Source: Phycisphaeraceae bacterium
Lineage (GTDB): Bacteria; Planctomycetota; Phycisphaerae; Phycisphaerales; UBA1924
Direction of reading: 5' to 3'
Length of the DNA stretch: 51,993 bases
Assembly: GCA_019636535.1 (NCBI GenBank)
Contig: JAHBXK010000024.1
Coordinates: 1 to 51,993 of the forward strand
Shown piece by piece: positions 42,021 through 49,791 of this stretch (the stretch's first letter is position 1; every line of letters begins with the position of its first letter). Under the pieces are notes generated by a model. That model saw only the letters and a list, made by a program, of their open reading frames with translations, had not been told where the DNA came from and searched no databases. A program made the position numbers and the translations under genes.

Positions 42021-42455
42021 ATGAGTCCCAACGCCAACGAGCACCGTCCACCCGTGCCCGAGAGAAGCGCTGGGCCCAGCGATCCATCCCTCCACTTCCG
42101 CCAGCGACACCGCCTCACCCACGCCCGCGAGTTCGAAGCCGTCTACACCGCCAACGTCCGCAAGCACCGCGGCCCGGTCACGCTCTTTTCACTCCCCAAC
42201 GGCCGCGCGTGGCCCCGCCTGGGCCTCAGCATCGGCTCCCGCGTCGGGCCCGCCGTGCAGCGCAACCGCCTCAAGCGGCTGCTGCGCGAAGCCTTCCGAC
42301 TCGAACAGCACCACCTGCCCGCCCGCGCTGACGGCACACGCTACGACCTGGTTATCACCTGCCGACCGCACGGCTTCTGGACCCTCGCCGCGTATCGAAA
42401 GGCCCTGCGCGAACTCGCCGACTCGGCCCACGCCGCATGGGAACGTTCGACGTGA
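42021..42455 (+). CDS. rnpA: ribonuclease P protein component
   Basis: 144 residues. The RnpA core is visible: LTHAREFEAVYTANVRKHRGPVTLFSLPNG, PRLGLSIGSRVGPAVQRNRLKRLLREAFRLEQHHLP (the RNR motif R-N-R-x-K-R-x-x-R), and YDLVITCRPH. It binds RNase P RNA and helps mature tRNA 5' ends. An N-terminal extension of about 25 residues precedes the core. Its last 19 bases overlap yidD. rpmH, normally upstream, is absent in this window. Confidence 0.94.
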   Translation: MSPNANEHRPPVPERSAGPSDPSLHFRQRHRLTHAREFEAVYTANVRKHRGPVTLFSLPNGRAWPRLGLSIGSRVGPAVQRNRLKRLLREAFRLEQHHLPARADGTRYDLVITCRPHGFWTLAAYRKALRELADSAHAAWERST

Positions 42456-42814
42456 ACCCCAACCCCCGCCGGTCCCCGTTGCAGCGCCTCCTCGCCGCTC
42501 CCTTCGTCGCGGCCATCACGCTCTATCGCTGGACGCTCTCCCCTTTCATCGGCGGACACTGCCGCTACTTCCCCTCCTGCAGCCTCTACGCGCTCGACGC
42601 CTACCGCTCCCACGGGGTCTTCCGCGCCACCGCGCTCACGTTCGGCAGGCTCTCTCGCTGCCACCCCTGGGGCGGAAAGGGGTACGACCCCGTCCCCGAA
42701 CCGCGCTCACGCGCTGTGAGTTCGAGCAACCTGTCGGATCAGACCGATCACCACGACCAACAACAAAAGTCGTCCCCTTCGCCACCCGATAAGAACGCCG
42801 CGCTCACAAAGTGA
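42437..42814 (+). CDS. yidD: membrane-protein insertion efficiency factor YidD
   Basis: 125 residues. The YidD signature is complete: LYRWTLSPFIGGHCRYFPSCSLYALDAYRSHG...RLSRCHPWGGKGYDPVP, with three conserved cysteines. An amphipathic N-terminus associates with the membrane and helps YidC. The start may be ATG 42437 or, more likely for coupling, GTG 42452, which overlaps the rnpA stop as GTGA. The Ser/Gln/His/Asp-rich C-terminal tail of about 30 residues is an extra. yidC does not follow. Confidence 0.93.
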   Translation: MGTFDVNPNPRRSPLQRLLAAPFVAAITLYRWTLSPFIGGHCRYFPSCSLYALDAYRSHGVFRATALTFGRLSRCHPWGGKGYDPVPEPRSRAVSSSNLSDQTDHHDQQQKSSPSPPDKNAALTK

Positions 42815-42941
42815 GCGTAAACTAGCCTGGTTTCCTTGCTCCCCACCGGATCGAGGGCCTGATTGAGTTGGTCGTACGGGCCAGACGGGCGCGATGGTCG
42901 CGCAAGTTCCTGTCGACAAAACACTTGGATTGAGGACGGCG

Positions 42942-43550
42942 ATGGCGCGTCTGCCCGCTGCACAACGTCGCGAACAACTGCTTGAGACCGCGGCAAGTCT
43001 CTTCGCGGTCCGTGGCTACGCCGGCGCCACCACCAGCGAGATCGCCCGAGCGGCCGGCGTCACCGAACCCATCATCTACCGCCACTTCCCTTCCAAGCGC
43101 GACCTCTTCATCGCGCTCATCGAGCGCACGGGCGAGATGACCCTCAAACTCTGGCAGCACGAACTCGCCACCGCCCCAGACCCCGCCGAGCGCCTCCGCC
43201 GACTCATGGGCGCCAACCCAATGGTCGCCGACAAGGGCAAAGGCATCTACCGCGTCATCGTCCAGGCCATGACCGAGGTCGAGGACCCGCAGATCCTTGA
43301 GGCCCTCAACCTTCACGTGCAACGCCTGCACGAGTTCCTCACCCGCGAAGTGCAGACGGCCCAGGACTCCGGCAGCGTCAGCAAGCGCTTCAGCCCCCAA
43401 CTCACCGCCTGGGCGCTCATCCACATGGGCCTGGGCTACGGCGTCCTCGGCGCCATGGGCGTGCAGCGTCACGGCGTCGACGACTCGGGCCACCACATCC
43501 GCGACATGCTCACCGAACTCATGCTCGGCCCCGGCGGCGCTTCGCGTTGA
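42942..43550 (+). CDS. TetR-family transcriptional regulator
   Basis: 202 residues from the ATG at 42942, chosen because GAGGA lies about 7 bases upstream; an ATG at 42894 without such a site is the alternative. The N-terminal helix-turn-helix is typical: RREQLLETAASLFAVRGYAGATTSEIARAAGVTEPIIYRHFPSKRDLFIALI. The ligand-binding half is AcrR-like (RLRRLMGANPMVADKGKGIYRVIVQAMTEVEDPQILEALN). It may control the neighbouring genes or distant exporters. It converges with the PHP gene on the other strand, 43 bases away. The ligand is unknown. Confidence 0.9.
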   Translation: MARLPAAQRREQLLETAASLFAVRGYAGATTSEIARAAGVTEPIIYRHFPSKRDLFIALIERTGEMTLKLWQHELATAPDPAERLRRLMGANPMVADKGKGIYRVIVQAMTEVEDPQILEALNLHVQRLHEFLTREVQTAQDSGSVSKRFSPQLTAWALIHMGLGYGVLGAMGVQRHGVDDSGHHIRDMLTELMLGPGGASR

Positions 43551-43593
43551 GCGCTCGTCGCCGGTACCTTCCGATGGTGTGCGACCGCCCCGT

Positions 43594-44523
43594 TCACGCC
43601 GATCCGACGGCCATCTCGTCGGTTCCTTCGCGACGCGGTTGCGTCGTCGCTCGCGTCAGCCGCCAGACGCCCGCGTTCGAGGCGCTCTGCCCCAGGGCGT
43701 TCCGCCGGCGCGCTGGCACACGCTCCATCTCCAGCCTCATCGGCCCCACTCCGCGATGTCCGCCGCGCCTTGCGCTGTGCGAGAGCATCGCCCCGGCCAT
43801 CCGCCACGCCGCCCGCGCGGAGAGATCCATCAGCCACGGCCGCGTCAGCCAGCCGCGGACCCAGTACCGCCACAGTTCGGTGCGCGTGTGCGAGCCGTGC
43901 ACCGGCGTCACGCGTCCCAGCCGAACCGCCGAGAGCACCGCCGGCACCGAGAGTTGCTCCGTCATGACCAGCGTGTGCGCGCGACCCACCGTTCGCGCTT
44001 CGTGCGCATCCGAGCCGGCCAGAGCCGGCAGCCGTGCCCGCGCCGCGTGATCCGCCGCCAGCCGGTTCGCGTGCCGATCGAACGTCTTGGAGTTGCAGGC
44101 CTCCACCGCGTCGAACGCGATCGCGTCCAGCACCGCGTGGCCGACGCCCGAGCGAAATCGGTCGTACGGATGCGCGGCCACCGCCAGCCCGCCGAGCCGA
44201 TGCGCGAACTCAACCAGTTCGTCCGCGTTCACGCCCCCGCTCTGCACCGGCGTGTCGAAACTCGCGCCGAGGATGATCACGTGCCCCTGATTCGTTGAAA
44301 CCTCCACGCCGGGGATCACCAGGAACCCGTCCACCGCGTCGCCGCTCGGGTTCGCGAGCCCCGCGTCGATCAATCGCGCGTAGGCGCCGCCGCGATCGTG
44401 GTCCGTGATCGCGATCCCGTCCAAACCCGCACGACGGGCAGCGGCCACCACGCGATGAGGGTCGTCCAGCCCGTCCGGGCTGAACCTCGTGTGAACGTGG
44501 AAATCGATCCGGGCTGTCCGCAC
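43594..44523 (-). CDS. PHP-domain phosphoesterase
   Basis: 309 residues from GTG 44523, or 317 from TTG 44547. The PHP metal-binding motifs are visible: DFHVHTRFSPDG, GLDGIAITDHDRGG, IPGVEVSTNQGHVIILG, VAAHPYDRF and LAGSDAHEARTVG. This is the set found in PHP phosphatases and tRNA/DNA-related hydrolases (3 metal ions). About 85 C-terminal residues rich in Arg and Trp are an extension. A strong -35/-10 pair upstream (44572-44599) fits both starts. The substrate is unknown; oligoribonucleotides, histidinol-phosphate-like or nucleotide substrates are known for the family. Confidence 0.88.
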   Translation of the reverse strand: MRTARIDFHVHTRFSPDGLDDPHRVVAAARRAGLDGIAITDHDRGGAYARLIDAGLANPSGDAVDGFLVIPGVEVSTNQGHVIILGASFDTPVQSGGVNADELVEFAHRLGGLAVAAHPYDRFRSGVGHAVLDAIAFDAVEACNSKTFDRHANRLAADHAARARLPALAGSDAHEARTVGRAHTLVMTEQLSVPAVLSAVRLGRVTPVHGSHTRTELWRYWVRGWLTRPWLMDLSARAAWRMAGAMLSHSARRGGHRGVGPMRLEMERVPARRRNALGQSASNAGVWRLTRATTQPRREGTDEMAVGSA

Positions 44524-44571
44524 GTCATCAGTATCGTGAACGCACAACCAATCACCCCGGACATTGTCGTG

Positions 44572-44599
44572 AATATTTGGCTAAACCCATATTTGTCAA
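44572..44599 (-). promoter_or_regulatory. sigma70-type promoter of the PHP gene
   Basis: On the minus strand, TTGACA (complement of 44594-44599) and AATATT (44572-44577) are 16 bases apart. The start would lie near 44565, some 20-45 bases before the two possible start codons. The surrounding AT-rich stretch stands out in this genome. Confidence 0.6.
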
Positions 44600-44689
44600 G
44601 GGTTTGCAAACATGCTCACCTTCCCTGATCCGTCCGGAAGCCGGGCCATGAGAGCCATCGGACGCAACCGTGAGATGCGGTTGCGAGCA

Positions 44690-44698
44690 TGTGGATAA
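44690..44698 (-). promoter_or_regulatory. DnaA-box-like sequence
   Basis: The minus strand reads TTATCCACA, the consensus DnaA binding box, in the gap between the PHP and HU-family genes and next to the AT-rich tract at 44565-44615. Only this one exact copy is seen in the gap, so it may be a regulatory box rather than an origin. Confidence 0.45.
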
Positions 44699-44751
44699 CG
44701 ACCTGTCGACGCGGCACTTGCATCTCCCGTCGCGAGCGTTCGAGTCGTCTG

Positions 44752-44785
44752 AAAAACAACGCGAGCACGGTCTCACCCGTGCTCG
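44752..44785 (-). terminator. intrinsic terminator of the HU-family gene
   Basis: CGAGCACGG (44762-44770) pairs with CCGTGCTCG (44777-44785). On the minus strand the hairpin is followed by CGTTGTTTTT (complement of 44752-44761). It lies 32 bases after the stop codon. Confidence 0.85.
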
Positions 44786-44816
44786 TTCCACCCCATCCCT
44801 CGCATATCTGTTGGCT

Positions 44817-45218
44817 TTACCCCTGCCCCTGCTGCGCCCCGCCCGACGATGTTGATACGCCCGTGCCCATCTGTCCGTTCGGATTGATCCCCGGCTTCAC
44901 AACGACCTGAGGCTTATGGACTTGTGCGTCCGACGCCACATCGAGCCTCTCCTTCATCAACCGACCGGCCTTGAACTTCACCGTCCGCTTCGGCGGGACC
45001 GTCACGCGCTCCAGCGTCTTGGGATTCTGTGCCACGCGCGACGCCCGCTCTTTACACTCGAACACGCCGAAGTCCCTGAATTCCAGCCGATTGCCGTTCC
45101 CGAGTTCATCGATCAACTCGTCGAGAAACGTCTGGATGACCTGCTTCACGTCGGTGCGCTTACACCCGCTCTTGGCGGCGATGCGGTCGACGAGTTCTTT
45201 CTTGGTGATCGTCGCCAT
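44817..45218 (-). CDS. HU/IHF-family DNA-binding protein with C-terminal extension
   Basis: 133 residues. The canonical HU fold takes residues 1-93: MATITKKELVDRIAAKSGCKRTDVKQVIQTFLDELIDELGNGNRLEFRDFGVFECKERASRVAQNPKTLERVTVPPKRTVKFKAGRLMKERL. The beta-arm (ASRVAQNPKTLE) has the proline that intercalates into DNA. A tail of about 40 residues rich in Gln, Gly, Ser and Val (VVVKPGINPNGQMGTGVSTSSGG) follows, which ordinary HU lacks. It compacts or bends DNA. The ATG at 45216-45218 is chosen because the HU fold begins there. Its own promoter and terminator can be seen. Confidence 0.93.
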   Translation of the reverse strand: MATITKKELVDRIAAKSGCKRTDVKQVIQTFLDELIDELGNGNRLEFRDFGVFECKERASRVAQNPKTLERVTVPPKRTVKFKAGRLMKERLDVASDAQVHKPQVVVKPGINPNGQMGTGVSTSSGGAQQGQG

Positions 45219-45395
45219 GATCAGCGCTACTGCCTTCCTCAAGCGGATCAGATTCGTCCGCTCGACCACCTGTCGGGTCCGAAGACCCGGGAAAGTTCCA
45301 GCCTGAGCGTGCGCACGCAGCGCACGTCCACAGGACTCCGCACGGCGGAGAGGCGATGAGCCTGACCTTGGCCCATCGGGACCCGCTCACCCGAC

Positions 45396-45424
45396 AGTAT
45401 CTCAGAATGGCAAGGTCCGGTCAA
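45396..45424 (-). promoter_or_regulatory. sigma70-type promoter of the HU-family gene
   Basis: TTGACC (complement of 45419-45424) and GATACT (complement of 45396-45401) stand 17 bases apart on the minus strand. The start would be near 45389, leaving a leader of about 170 bases. ATAGCCA abuts the -35 box. Confidence 0.7.
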
Positions 45425-45560
45425 TAGCCAAGTTACGACGGAAGCAAGGAAAAATGACCAGGGATCGCTCCCGCCTGTCCATTCGCCGCTTCTAAGGAGA
45501 AATAGCCAGCCGATCGCGTCGATTTCGTCTCAGATCGGCCCGAAATCGCCAAAAATGACC
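45424..45560. repeat. two ATAGCCA...AAAAATGACC modules
   Basis: ATAGCCA at 45424-45430 and 45502-45508, and AAAAATGACC at 45450-45459 and 45551-45560, occur in the same order twice, upstream of and abutting the HU promoter. The spacing within the modules differs (about 19 and 42 bases). They may be regulator binding sites. Confidence 0.45.
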
Positions 45561-45709
45561 TTGGTCCGCTAAATCGAGCCGGCGTGCTCAATCCACACCG
45601 CATCCACGCGCACATCCTCCATCGCTCCGCTCATGAGAACCCTCGCAAGGGCGAACACGGAGGGCTGCGATCGCGCGCATCGCACCGAAAAAGCACCCGT
45701 GAATCTCGC

Positions 45710-46726
45710 TCAAAACCGGATCACCACGCCCGTGTACAGGCCCGCGAGTCGGCCGTCGTATTCAAACTCGTTCACGCCCTCACCGTCGTTGAGATCGAAC
45801 GCGATCTGCCGCCAGCCCAGATGAATCCCGACGTTCGGATGCGGCCGGTACATGAACCCCACCGCCACGTCGATCGACGAGACCGTCTTGTCCGAGTCCG
45901 CCCAATACCCGCCCGAGAGTTGCAGGTCCATCGTGAACACTTCGTTGATCTCGACCTCCGCGCGTCCGCCCAGGATCGGCTCAGCGAACCACTCCGAGGC
46001 ACCCGCCTCTCCTCCCGTCGAGAGGTTCCGCACCTTGAACTCGGTGTGATACATCCGCACGCCGCCCAGCAGGTACGTCCGCAGCACCAGCGGCGTCGCG
46101 TGCTCGCGGCGCGAGCCCTCGGTGTCCGCCGCGAAGTCCTTGCTCCACACGTTGTAGCCGAGCGTCAGTTCCGACGTGAAGAACTCGAAGTCCACGTCCA
46201 TCGTGTCACCCGCCGACACCTCGACCGACCCCAGCCGGAACGACTGGTCCGCCTGCGTCTGATCCCGCCCGATCTCGTACCACGCCCCCGAGAACGTCAG
46301 CCGGAAGCGATCGATCGAGAAGTGAACCTCTCCCGCCGGGCTCACTCGCGGATCGTCGATGTTCAAGTCCGCCATCTTCACGCGCGAGCCAGAATCCGAA
46401 AACCCGCCCGCCGAGGCGCCACCCGTGCCCGACGTCGCCGGCAGCCGCACTTTCCCCGACGGCGCCCAGTACCACACCAGCGGCTCGACCTGGACCTTCC
46501 ACGTTGTGAGGTACTTCTCCGCGATCGTGTCGATCGTCTCGCCCCCCGTTTCCGTCCGCTCTTCGCTCCCCACGCCCGGCTGACCATCCAGCACCGCCGA
46601 CGCAAACCGCCCGGCCGACTCTCGCACGCCCGTCTCCCCCTCGCCCGCCTCTGCTCCGAGCGCGTGCCCGCTCTGAGCCAGCACCAACGCAACCGACGCG
46701 GATACGGCCAGCCCATTTCGCGACAT
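45710..46726 (-). CDS. outer-membrane beta-barrel protein
   Basis: 338 residues. The signal peptide MSRNGLAVSASVALVLAQSGHALGAE precedes an acidic/Ser-Gly segment of about 60 residues. Alternating hydrophobic strands follow (EVHFSIDRFRLTFSGAWYEIG, MDVDFEFFTSELTLGYNVWS, VLRTYLLGGVRMYHTEFKVRNL, VFTMDLQLSGGYWAD, VAVGFMYRPHPNVGIHLGWRQIAFDL). The chain ends in VVIRF, the C-terminal phenylalanine recognised by the Bam insertion machinery. ATG at 46724-46726. It could be a porin-like or structural protein. The ligand is unknown. Confidence 0.85.
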   Translation of the reverse strand: MSRNGLAVSASVALVLAQSGHALGAEAGEGETGVRESAGRFASAVLDGQPGVGSEERTETGGETIDTIAEKYLTTWKVQVEPLVWYWAPSGKVRLPATSGTGGASAGGFSDSGSRVKMADLNIDDPRVSPAGEVHFSIDRFRLTFSGAWYEIGRDQTQADQSFRLGSVEVSAGDTMDVDFEFFTSELTLGYNVWSKDFAADTEGSRREHATPLVLRTYLLGGVRMYHTEFKVRNLSTGGEAGASEWFAEPILGGRAEVEINEVFTMDLQLSGGYWADSDKTVSSIDVAVGFMYRPHPNVGIHLGWRQIAFDLNDGEGVNEFEYDGRLAGLYTGVVIRF

Positions 46727-46819
46727 GCTCAACGCTCCCAACGCCAACGCCCTCGACCCCTCACCGACACACCGCCGGCGAAGGCGGCAGGATACACGCC
46801 GCACGCCAACGATCGCGGC

Positions 46820-47365
46820 ATGGCCCGCGCAGCCGACGAGCATTCCCGATCAAGCCCCCGCACCACTCCTTCCGGGCCGAACCGCGCACCCGCCGGCGCG
46901 GGGGGCGTCGAGATCGCGCCGGGTCTGAGCGTCCCCACCGATGCCCTCCGCTTCGCCACTGCCCGCAGCGGCGGCCCCGGCGGACAGAACGTCAACAAAG
47001 TCGAGACCAAGGTCGAACTCCGCATCGCCCTCGATGCGCTCCCACTCCCCGCCTGGGCGATCACCCGCCTGCGCATGCTCGCCGGCTCGCGCATCGTCGG
47101 CGCAACCACCCAGACCGACGAGTCCGGCCGTGTGCATCTTCGCGGCGGCGAACTGGTCATCACAGCGCAGGAGTCCCGCAGCCAGTCCCGCAACAAGTCC
47201 GAGTGCCTCGAACGCCTCCGCGAACTCCTCGTTCAATCCATGGTCAAGCCCAAAGTGCGGCGCAAGACCAAGCCCAGCCGCGGCAGCGTCGAGCGCCGAC
47301 TCACCGAAAAGAAGTCCCGAAGCGACATCAAGCGCCGACGCGGCAAACGTCCCGACAACGACTGA
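46820..47365 (+). CDS. arfB: class I release-factor-domain protein (ArfB/YaeJ-like)
   Basis: 181 residues. The GGQ domain is intact (FATARSGGPGGQNVNKVETKVELRIAL), with the catalytic glutamine that triggers peptidyl-tRNA hydrolysis. No codon-recognition domain precedes it, as in ArfB, which rescues ribosomes stalled on mRNAs without a stop codon. The basic C-terminal tail (KPKVRRKTKPSRGSVERRLTEKKSRSDIKRRRGKRP) is the part that enters the empty mRNA channel in ArfB. The N-terminal 30 residues (AADEHSRSSPRTTPSGPNRAPAGAGG) are variable. ATG at 46820; it faces away from the outer-membrane gene. Confidence 0.92.
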   Translation: MARAADEHSRSSPRTTPSGPNRAPAGAGGVEIAPGLSVPTDALRFATARSGGPGGQNVNKVETKVELRIALDALPLPAWAITRLRMLAGSRIVGATTQTDESGRVHLRGGELVITAQESRSQSRNKSECLERLRELLVQSMVKPKVRRKTKPSRGSVERRLTEKKSRSDIKRRRGKRPDND

Positions 47366-47450
47366 TCGGGAACCTTCCGCTCGTGTACCCTGTATCGGAT
47401 GGGCGGGTGAGCGCCCAACCACGGCAGCGCCGTCAGGGACGGGGAGCAGT

Positions 47451-47485
47451 GGGGTGGGGGTGGGGGGGGTGGGGGGGTGGGGGGG
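47451..47485 (+). repeat. five G-tracts, predicted G-quadruplex
   Basis: The plus strand has G4-T-G5-T-G8-T-G7-T-G7. Tracts separated by single T are ideal for a parallel quadruplex with one-base loops. It lies 34 bases before the ATG of the receiver gene, in what would be its leader or promoter region. Confidence 0.85.
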
Positions 47486-47518
47486 AGCGAACAGGCGGGG
47501 GCCAACAGGAGCAACGCG

Positions 47519-47935
47519 ATGCCCGGCAAACTCGACGGCGTCCGCATTCTCATCGTCGACGACGACCGCGACGTGGCCGAAGCCATGGACGTTGTCCTTC
47601 GCAGCGAAGGCGCTGACACCCACACCGTCGCCGACGGCAACGCCGCCATCCTCGCCTGCCAGGACGGCATGCCCGACGTCGTCGTCCTCGACATGATGCT
47701 CCCCCGCCGATCCGGCTTCCTGGTCCTCGAAAAAATCAAGGGCCACGAAGACTCGCCGCTGGTCATCATGGTCACCGCCAACGAGGGCAAGCGTCACCAG
47801 GCCTACGCCGAGAACCTCGGCGTCGACGACTACCTCATCAAGCCCGTCCCGATGGGCAAACTCGTGGAGACCACCGTCGCACTCCTCAAGCAGCGCGAGG
47901 AGGAAGAAGACGACGCGGACGATTCCGACGAGTGA
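47519..47935 (+). CDS. stand-alone response-regulator receiver protein
   Basis: 138 residues. The acidic pocket ILIVDDDRD (Asp14-16) and the phosphoacceptor Asp58 in VVVLDMMLPRRSG are visible, with the T in VIMVTANEG and the lysine of DDYLIKPV completing the receiver fold. There is no output domain; the end is a highly acidic tail (EEEEDDADDSDE). It may pass phosphate or act by protein contact, as CheY-like proteins do. AGGAG stands 8 bases before the ATG at 47519. The G-tract array is directly upstream. No histidine kinase is in the window. Confidence 0.92.
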   Translation: MPGKLDGVRILIVDDDRDVAEAMDVVLRSEGADTHTVADGNAAILACQDGMPDVVVLDMMLPRRSGFLVLEKIKGHEDSPLVIMVTANEGKRHQAYAENLGVDDYLIKPVPMGKLVETTVALLKQREEEEDDADDSDE

Positions 47936-48024
47936 CCCGCCCGCTCGTCCCGTCCTCCTGCACGCTCTCGCCCTTCCTTCTCAACGCCCACGCGAACTCC
48001 CCCCGGCCGGGCAATGATCCAGCC

Positions 48025-48696
48025 ATGGTCGAGTTCAAGCCCTCCGTCAATCCCAAACCAAACCCCGCCGCGTCGTCCGATCAGGCGGCCCCGCTCCACC
48101 TCGCCTCGCTCAACGTGGCGCAGTTCCTCGCGCAACTCGGCGCCAAGTCGCCCTCCCCCGGCGGGGGGGCCGTCGCCGCCGTCACCGGCGCCACCGCCGC
48201 CGCCCTCGCGCGCATGGTCGTCAGTTACTCGCTCGGCAAGAAGAACCTCGCCGACCACCAGTCCGCGCTCCAGAACGCCGACGCCGCCCTCCAGCGCTTC
48301 GAGGCCCTCATGCTCGGCCTCGGCGATGAGGACGCCGCGGCCTACGCGCTCGTCAACGCACTCCAGAAACTCCCCGAAACCGACCCGACGCGTCTGGCCG
48401 ACCTTCCCGCGGCCGAGGCCGCTGCGCTTGCCGTTCCCCGCGCGGTCTTGGGCGCATGCTGCGACCTGCTCCGGTCCATCGAGTCGCTCGCCCCGATCAC
48501 CAACCGCCACCTCCGCTCCGACCTGGCCATCGCCGCCGTCCTCGCCGAGGCCGGCGCCAAGAGCGCCTGGTGGAACGTCCGCGTCAATCTCACCGATCGC
48601 ACGCCCCGCGCCGACGAAATCATGACCGAGGCGCTCGACCTCCTCGCCGACGCCGCCGGCCGGCGTAAGTGGATCGAGGAGCGCTGCGAGCGATAG
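48025..48696 (+). CDS. cyclodeaminase/cyclohydrolase-family protein (FTCD C-terminal-like)
   Basis: 223 residues. The all-helical FTCD_C pattern is visible: FLAQLGAKSPSPGGGAVAAVTGATAAALARMVVSYSLGKK (SPxPGGGSxxA motif), a long helix with ADAALQRFEALMLGLGDEDAAAYALV, and NRHLRSDLAIAAVLAEAGAKSAWWNVRVNL. In full enzymes the domain deaminates formimino-tetrahydrofolate; alone, as here, it occurs in many bacteria with an unclear role in folate one-carbon metabolism. The ATG at 48025 is chosen since the frame upstream is Pro/Ser-rich. Confidence 0.9.
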   Translation: MVEFKPSVNPKPNPAASSDQAAPLHLASLNVAQFLAQLGAKSPSPGGGAVAAVTGATAAALARMVVSYSLGKKNLADHQSALQNADAALQRFEALMLGLGDEDAAAYALVNALQKLPETDPTRLADLPAAEAAALAVPRAVLGACCDLLRSIESLAPITNRHLRSDLAIAAVLAEAGAKSAWWNVRVNLTDRTPRADEIMTEALDLLADAAGRRKWIEERCER

Positions 48697-48822
48697 CCAA
48701 CCGACCGAAAGGTCGGATTGGCCCCGCGCTCCCCAACGCCCGCCGCGAAAGCGCCCCGGCACACCGCCGTCCCATCCTCGTATGATTCCGATCGATTCGC
48801 ACGTTCCGCGCGGAGGTCCCCC

Positions 48823-49788
48823 ATGCGCAGCGACATCCGTTACAACAACATCATCGACTCGGACGAGGCCAAGAACGCCCAGGCCGCGGCCGACCGCGGT
48901 GCCACGCTCCCCGCCGACCAGATCAACGCCGACGACTTCTACATCACCCAGCACTACCACCTCTACACGCGCGAAGATCACGACGTCTGGCACGACCTGT
49001 TCACGCGCCGCTGGCAGGTCCTCGAGCAGCAGGTCTCGCGCCAGTTCATCGACGGCATGAAGATCCTCCGCCTCACCGCCGACAAGATCCCGCTCCTGAA
49101 CGATCTAACCCTTGACCGCGACATCACCGTCGCCGGCGGCAAGGTCATCAAGGCCGGAACCAAACTCGACGGCATCAACAAGTTCCTTCAGGCTCAGAGC
49201 AACTGGGCCAGTTACGGTGTGCCCGGCTACCTCCCCGCCAAGAGTTTCTTCGCCTGCCTCGCCCAGCGCGAGTTCCCCACCACCGTCCTCATCCGCCCGC
49301 GCGAGGTGATGGACTACCTCCCCGAGCCCGACATCTTCCACGACGTCTTCGGCCACGTCCCGCTCCACGCGCTCCGCGTCTTCGCCGACTTCCTCCAGAC
49401 CTACGGCAAGGCCGCGCTCCTCTGCGAAGACGAGCACCACGTCAAGCGCCTCGGCCGCCTCTTCTGGTTCACCGTCGAGTTCGGCCTCATCCGCGAGGAC
49501 GGCCGAATCAAGGTCTACGGCTCCGGCCTGGTCTCCAGCCACGGCGAGAGCGAGTACTCGCTCAAGGGCCAGTGGGAGAAGCGCACCCGCGGCCCCGAGA
49601 GCGCCACCGACTGCAAGCCCCGCGACGTCGCCGAGTACCGACCCTTCGACCTCGAAAGAGTCTGCGAAACCGACTTCGAGATCGACCACTACCAGCCGAT
49701 CTACTACGTGCTCGAGAGCTTCGAGCAACTCCGCGACGCGATGAACGAATACGCCGAACGCGTGATCGGTGCCGGTGCGCTGGCGTAA
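48823..49788 (+). CDS. phhA: phenylalanine 4-monooxygenase
   Basis: 321 residues, a pterin-dependent aromatic amino-acid hydroxylase (Phe + O2 + tetrahydropterin to Tyr). Iron ligands are His173 and His178 in DIFHDVFGHVPL and Glu219 in TVEFGLI. The downstream YGSGLVSSHGESEYSL and YQPIYYVLESFEQL segments are typical of bacterial PhhA. The N-terminal extension of about 40 residues (INADDFYITQHYHLYTREDHDVWHDLFTRRW) is as in bacterial members. The length is close to the single-domain bacterial enzymes, without a regulatory ACT domain. GGAGGT stands 6 bases before the ATG. The next gene follows after 3 bases. Confidence 0.95.
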   Translation: MRSDIRYNNIIDSDEAKNAQAAADRGATLPADQINADDFYITQHYHLYTREDHDVWHDLFTRRWQVLEQQVSRQFIDGMKILRLTADKIPLLNDLTLDRDITVAGGKVIKAGTKLDGINKFLQAQSNWASYGVPGYLPAKSFFACLAQREFPTTVLIRPREVMDYLPEPDIFHDVFGHVPLHALRVFADFLQTYGKAALLCEDEHHVKRLGRLFWFTVEFGLIREDGRIKVYGSGLVSSHGESEYSLKGQWEKRTRGPESATDCKPRDVAEYRPFDLERVCETDFEIDHYQPIYYVLESFEQLRDAMNEYAERVIGAGALA

Positions 49789-49791
49789 GCC

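Larger units (their letters stand above)
45219..45709. other. upstream region of the HU-family gene, no coding seen
   Basis: It contains the HU promoter (45396-45424), an mRNA leader of about 170 bases, and the repeat modules at 45424-45560. Some AT-rich patches (AAGGAAAAATGACC, GCCAAAAATGACC) stand out. It ends at the stop of the outer-membrane protein gene on the same strand. Confidence 0.55.

Noticed and set aside
42437..43550. oriC next to rnpA-yidD
   Set aside because: No dnaA, rpmH, dnaN or cluster of DnaA boxes is present; a single box at 44690 is insufficient.
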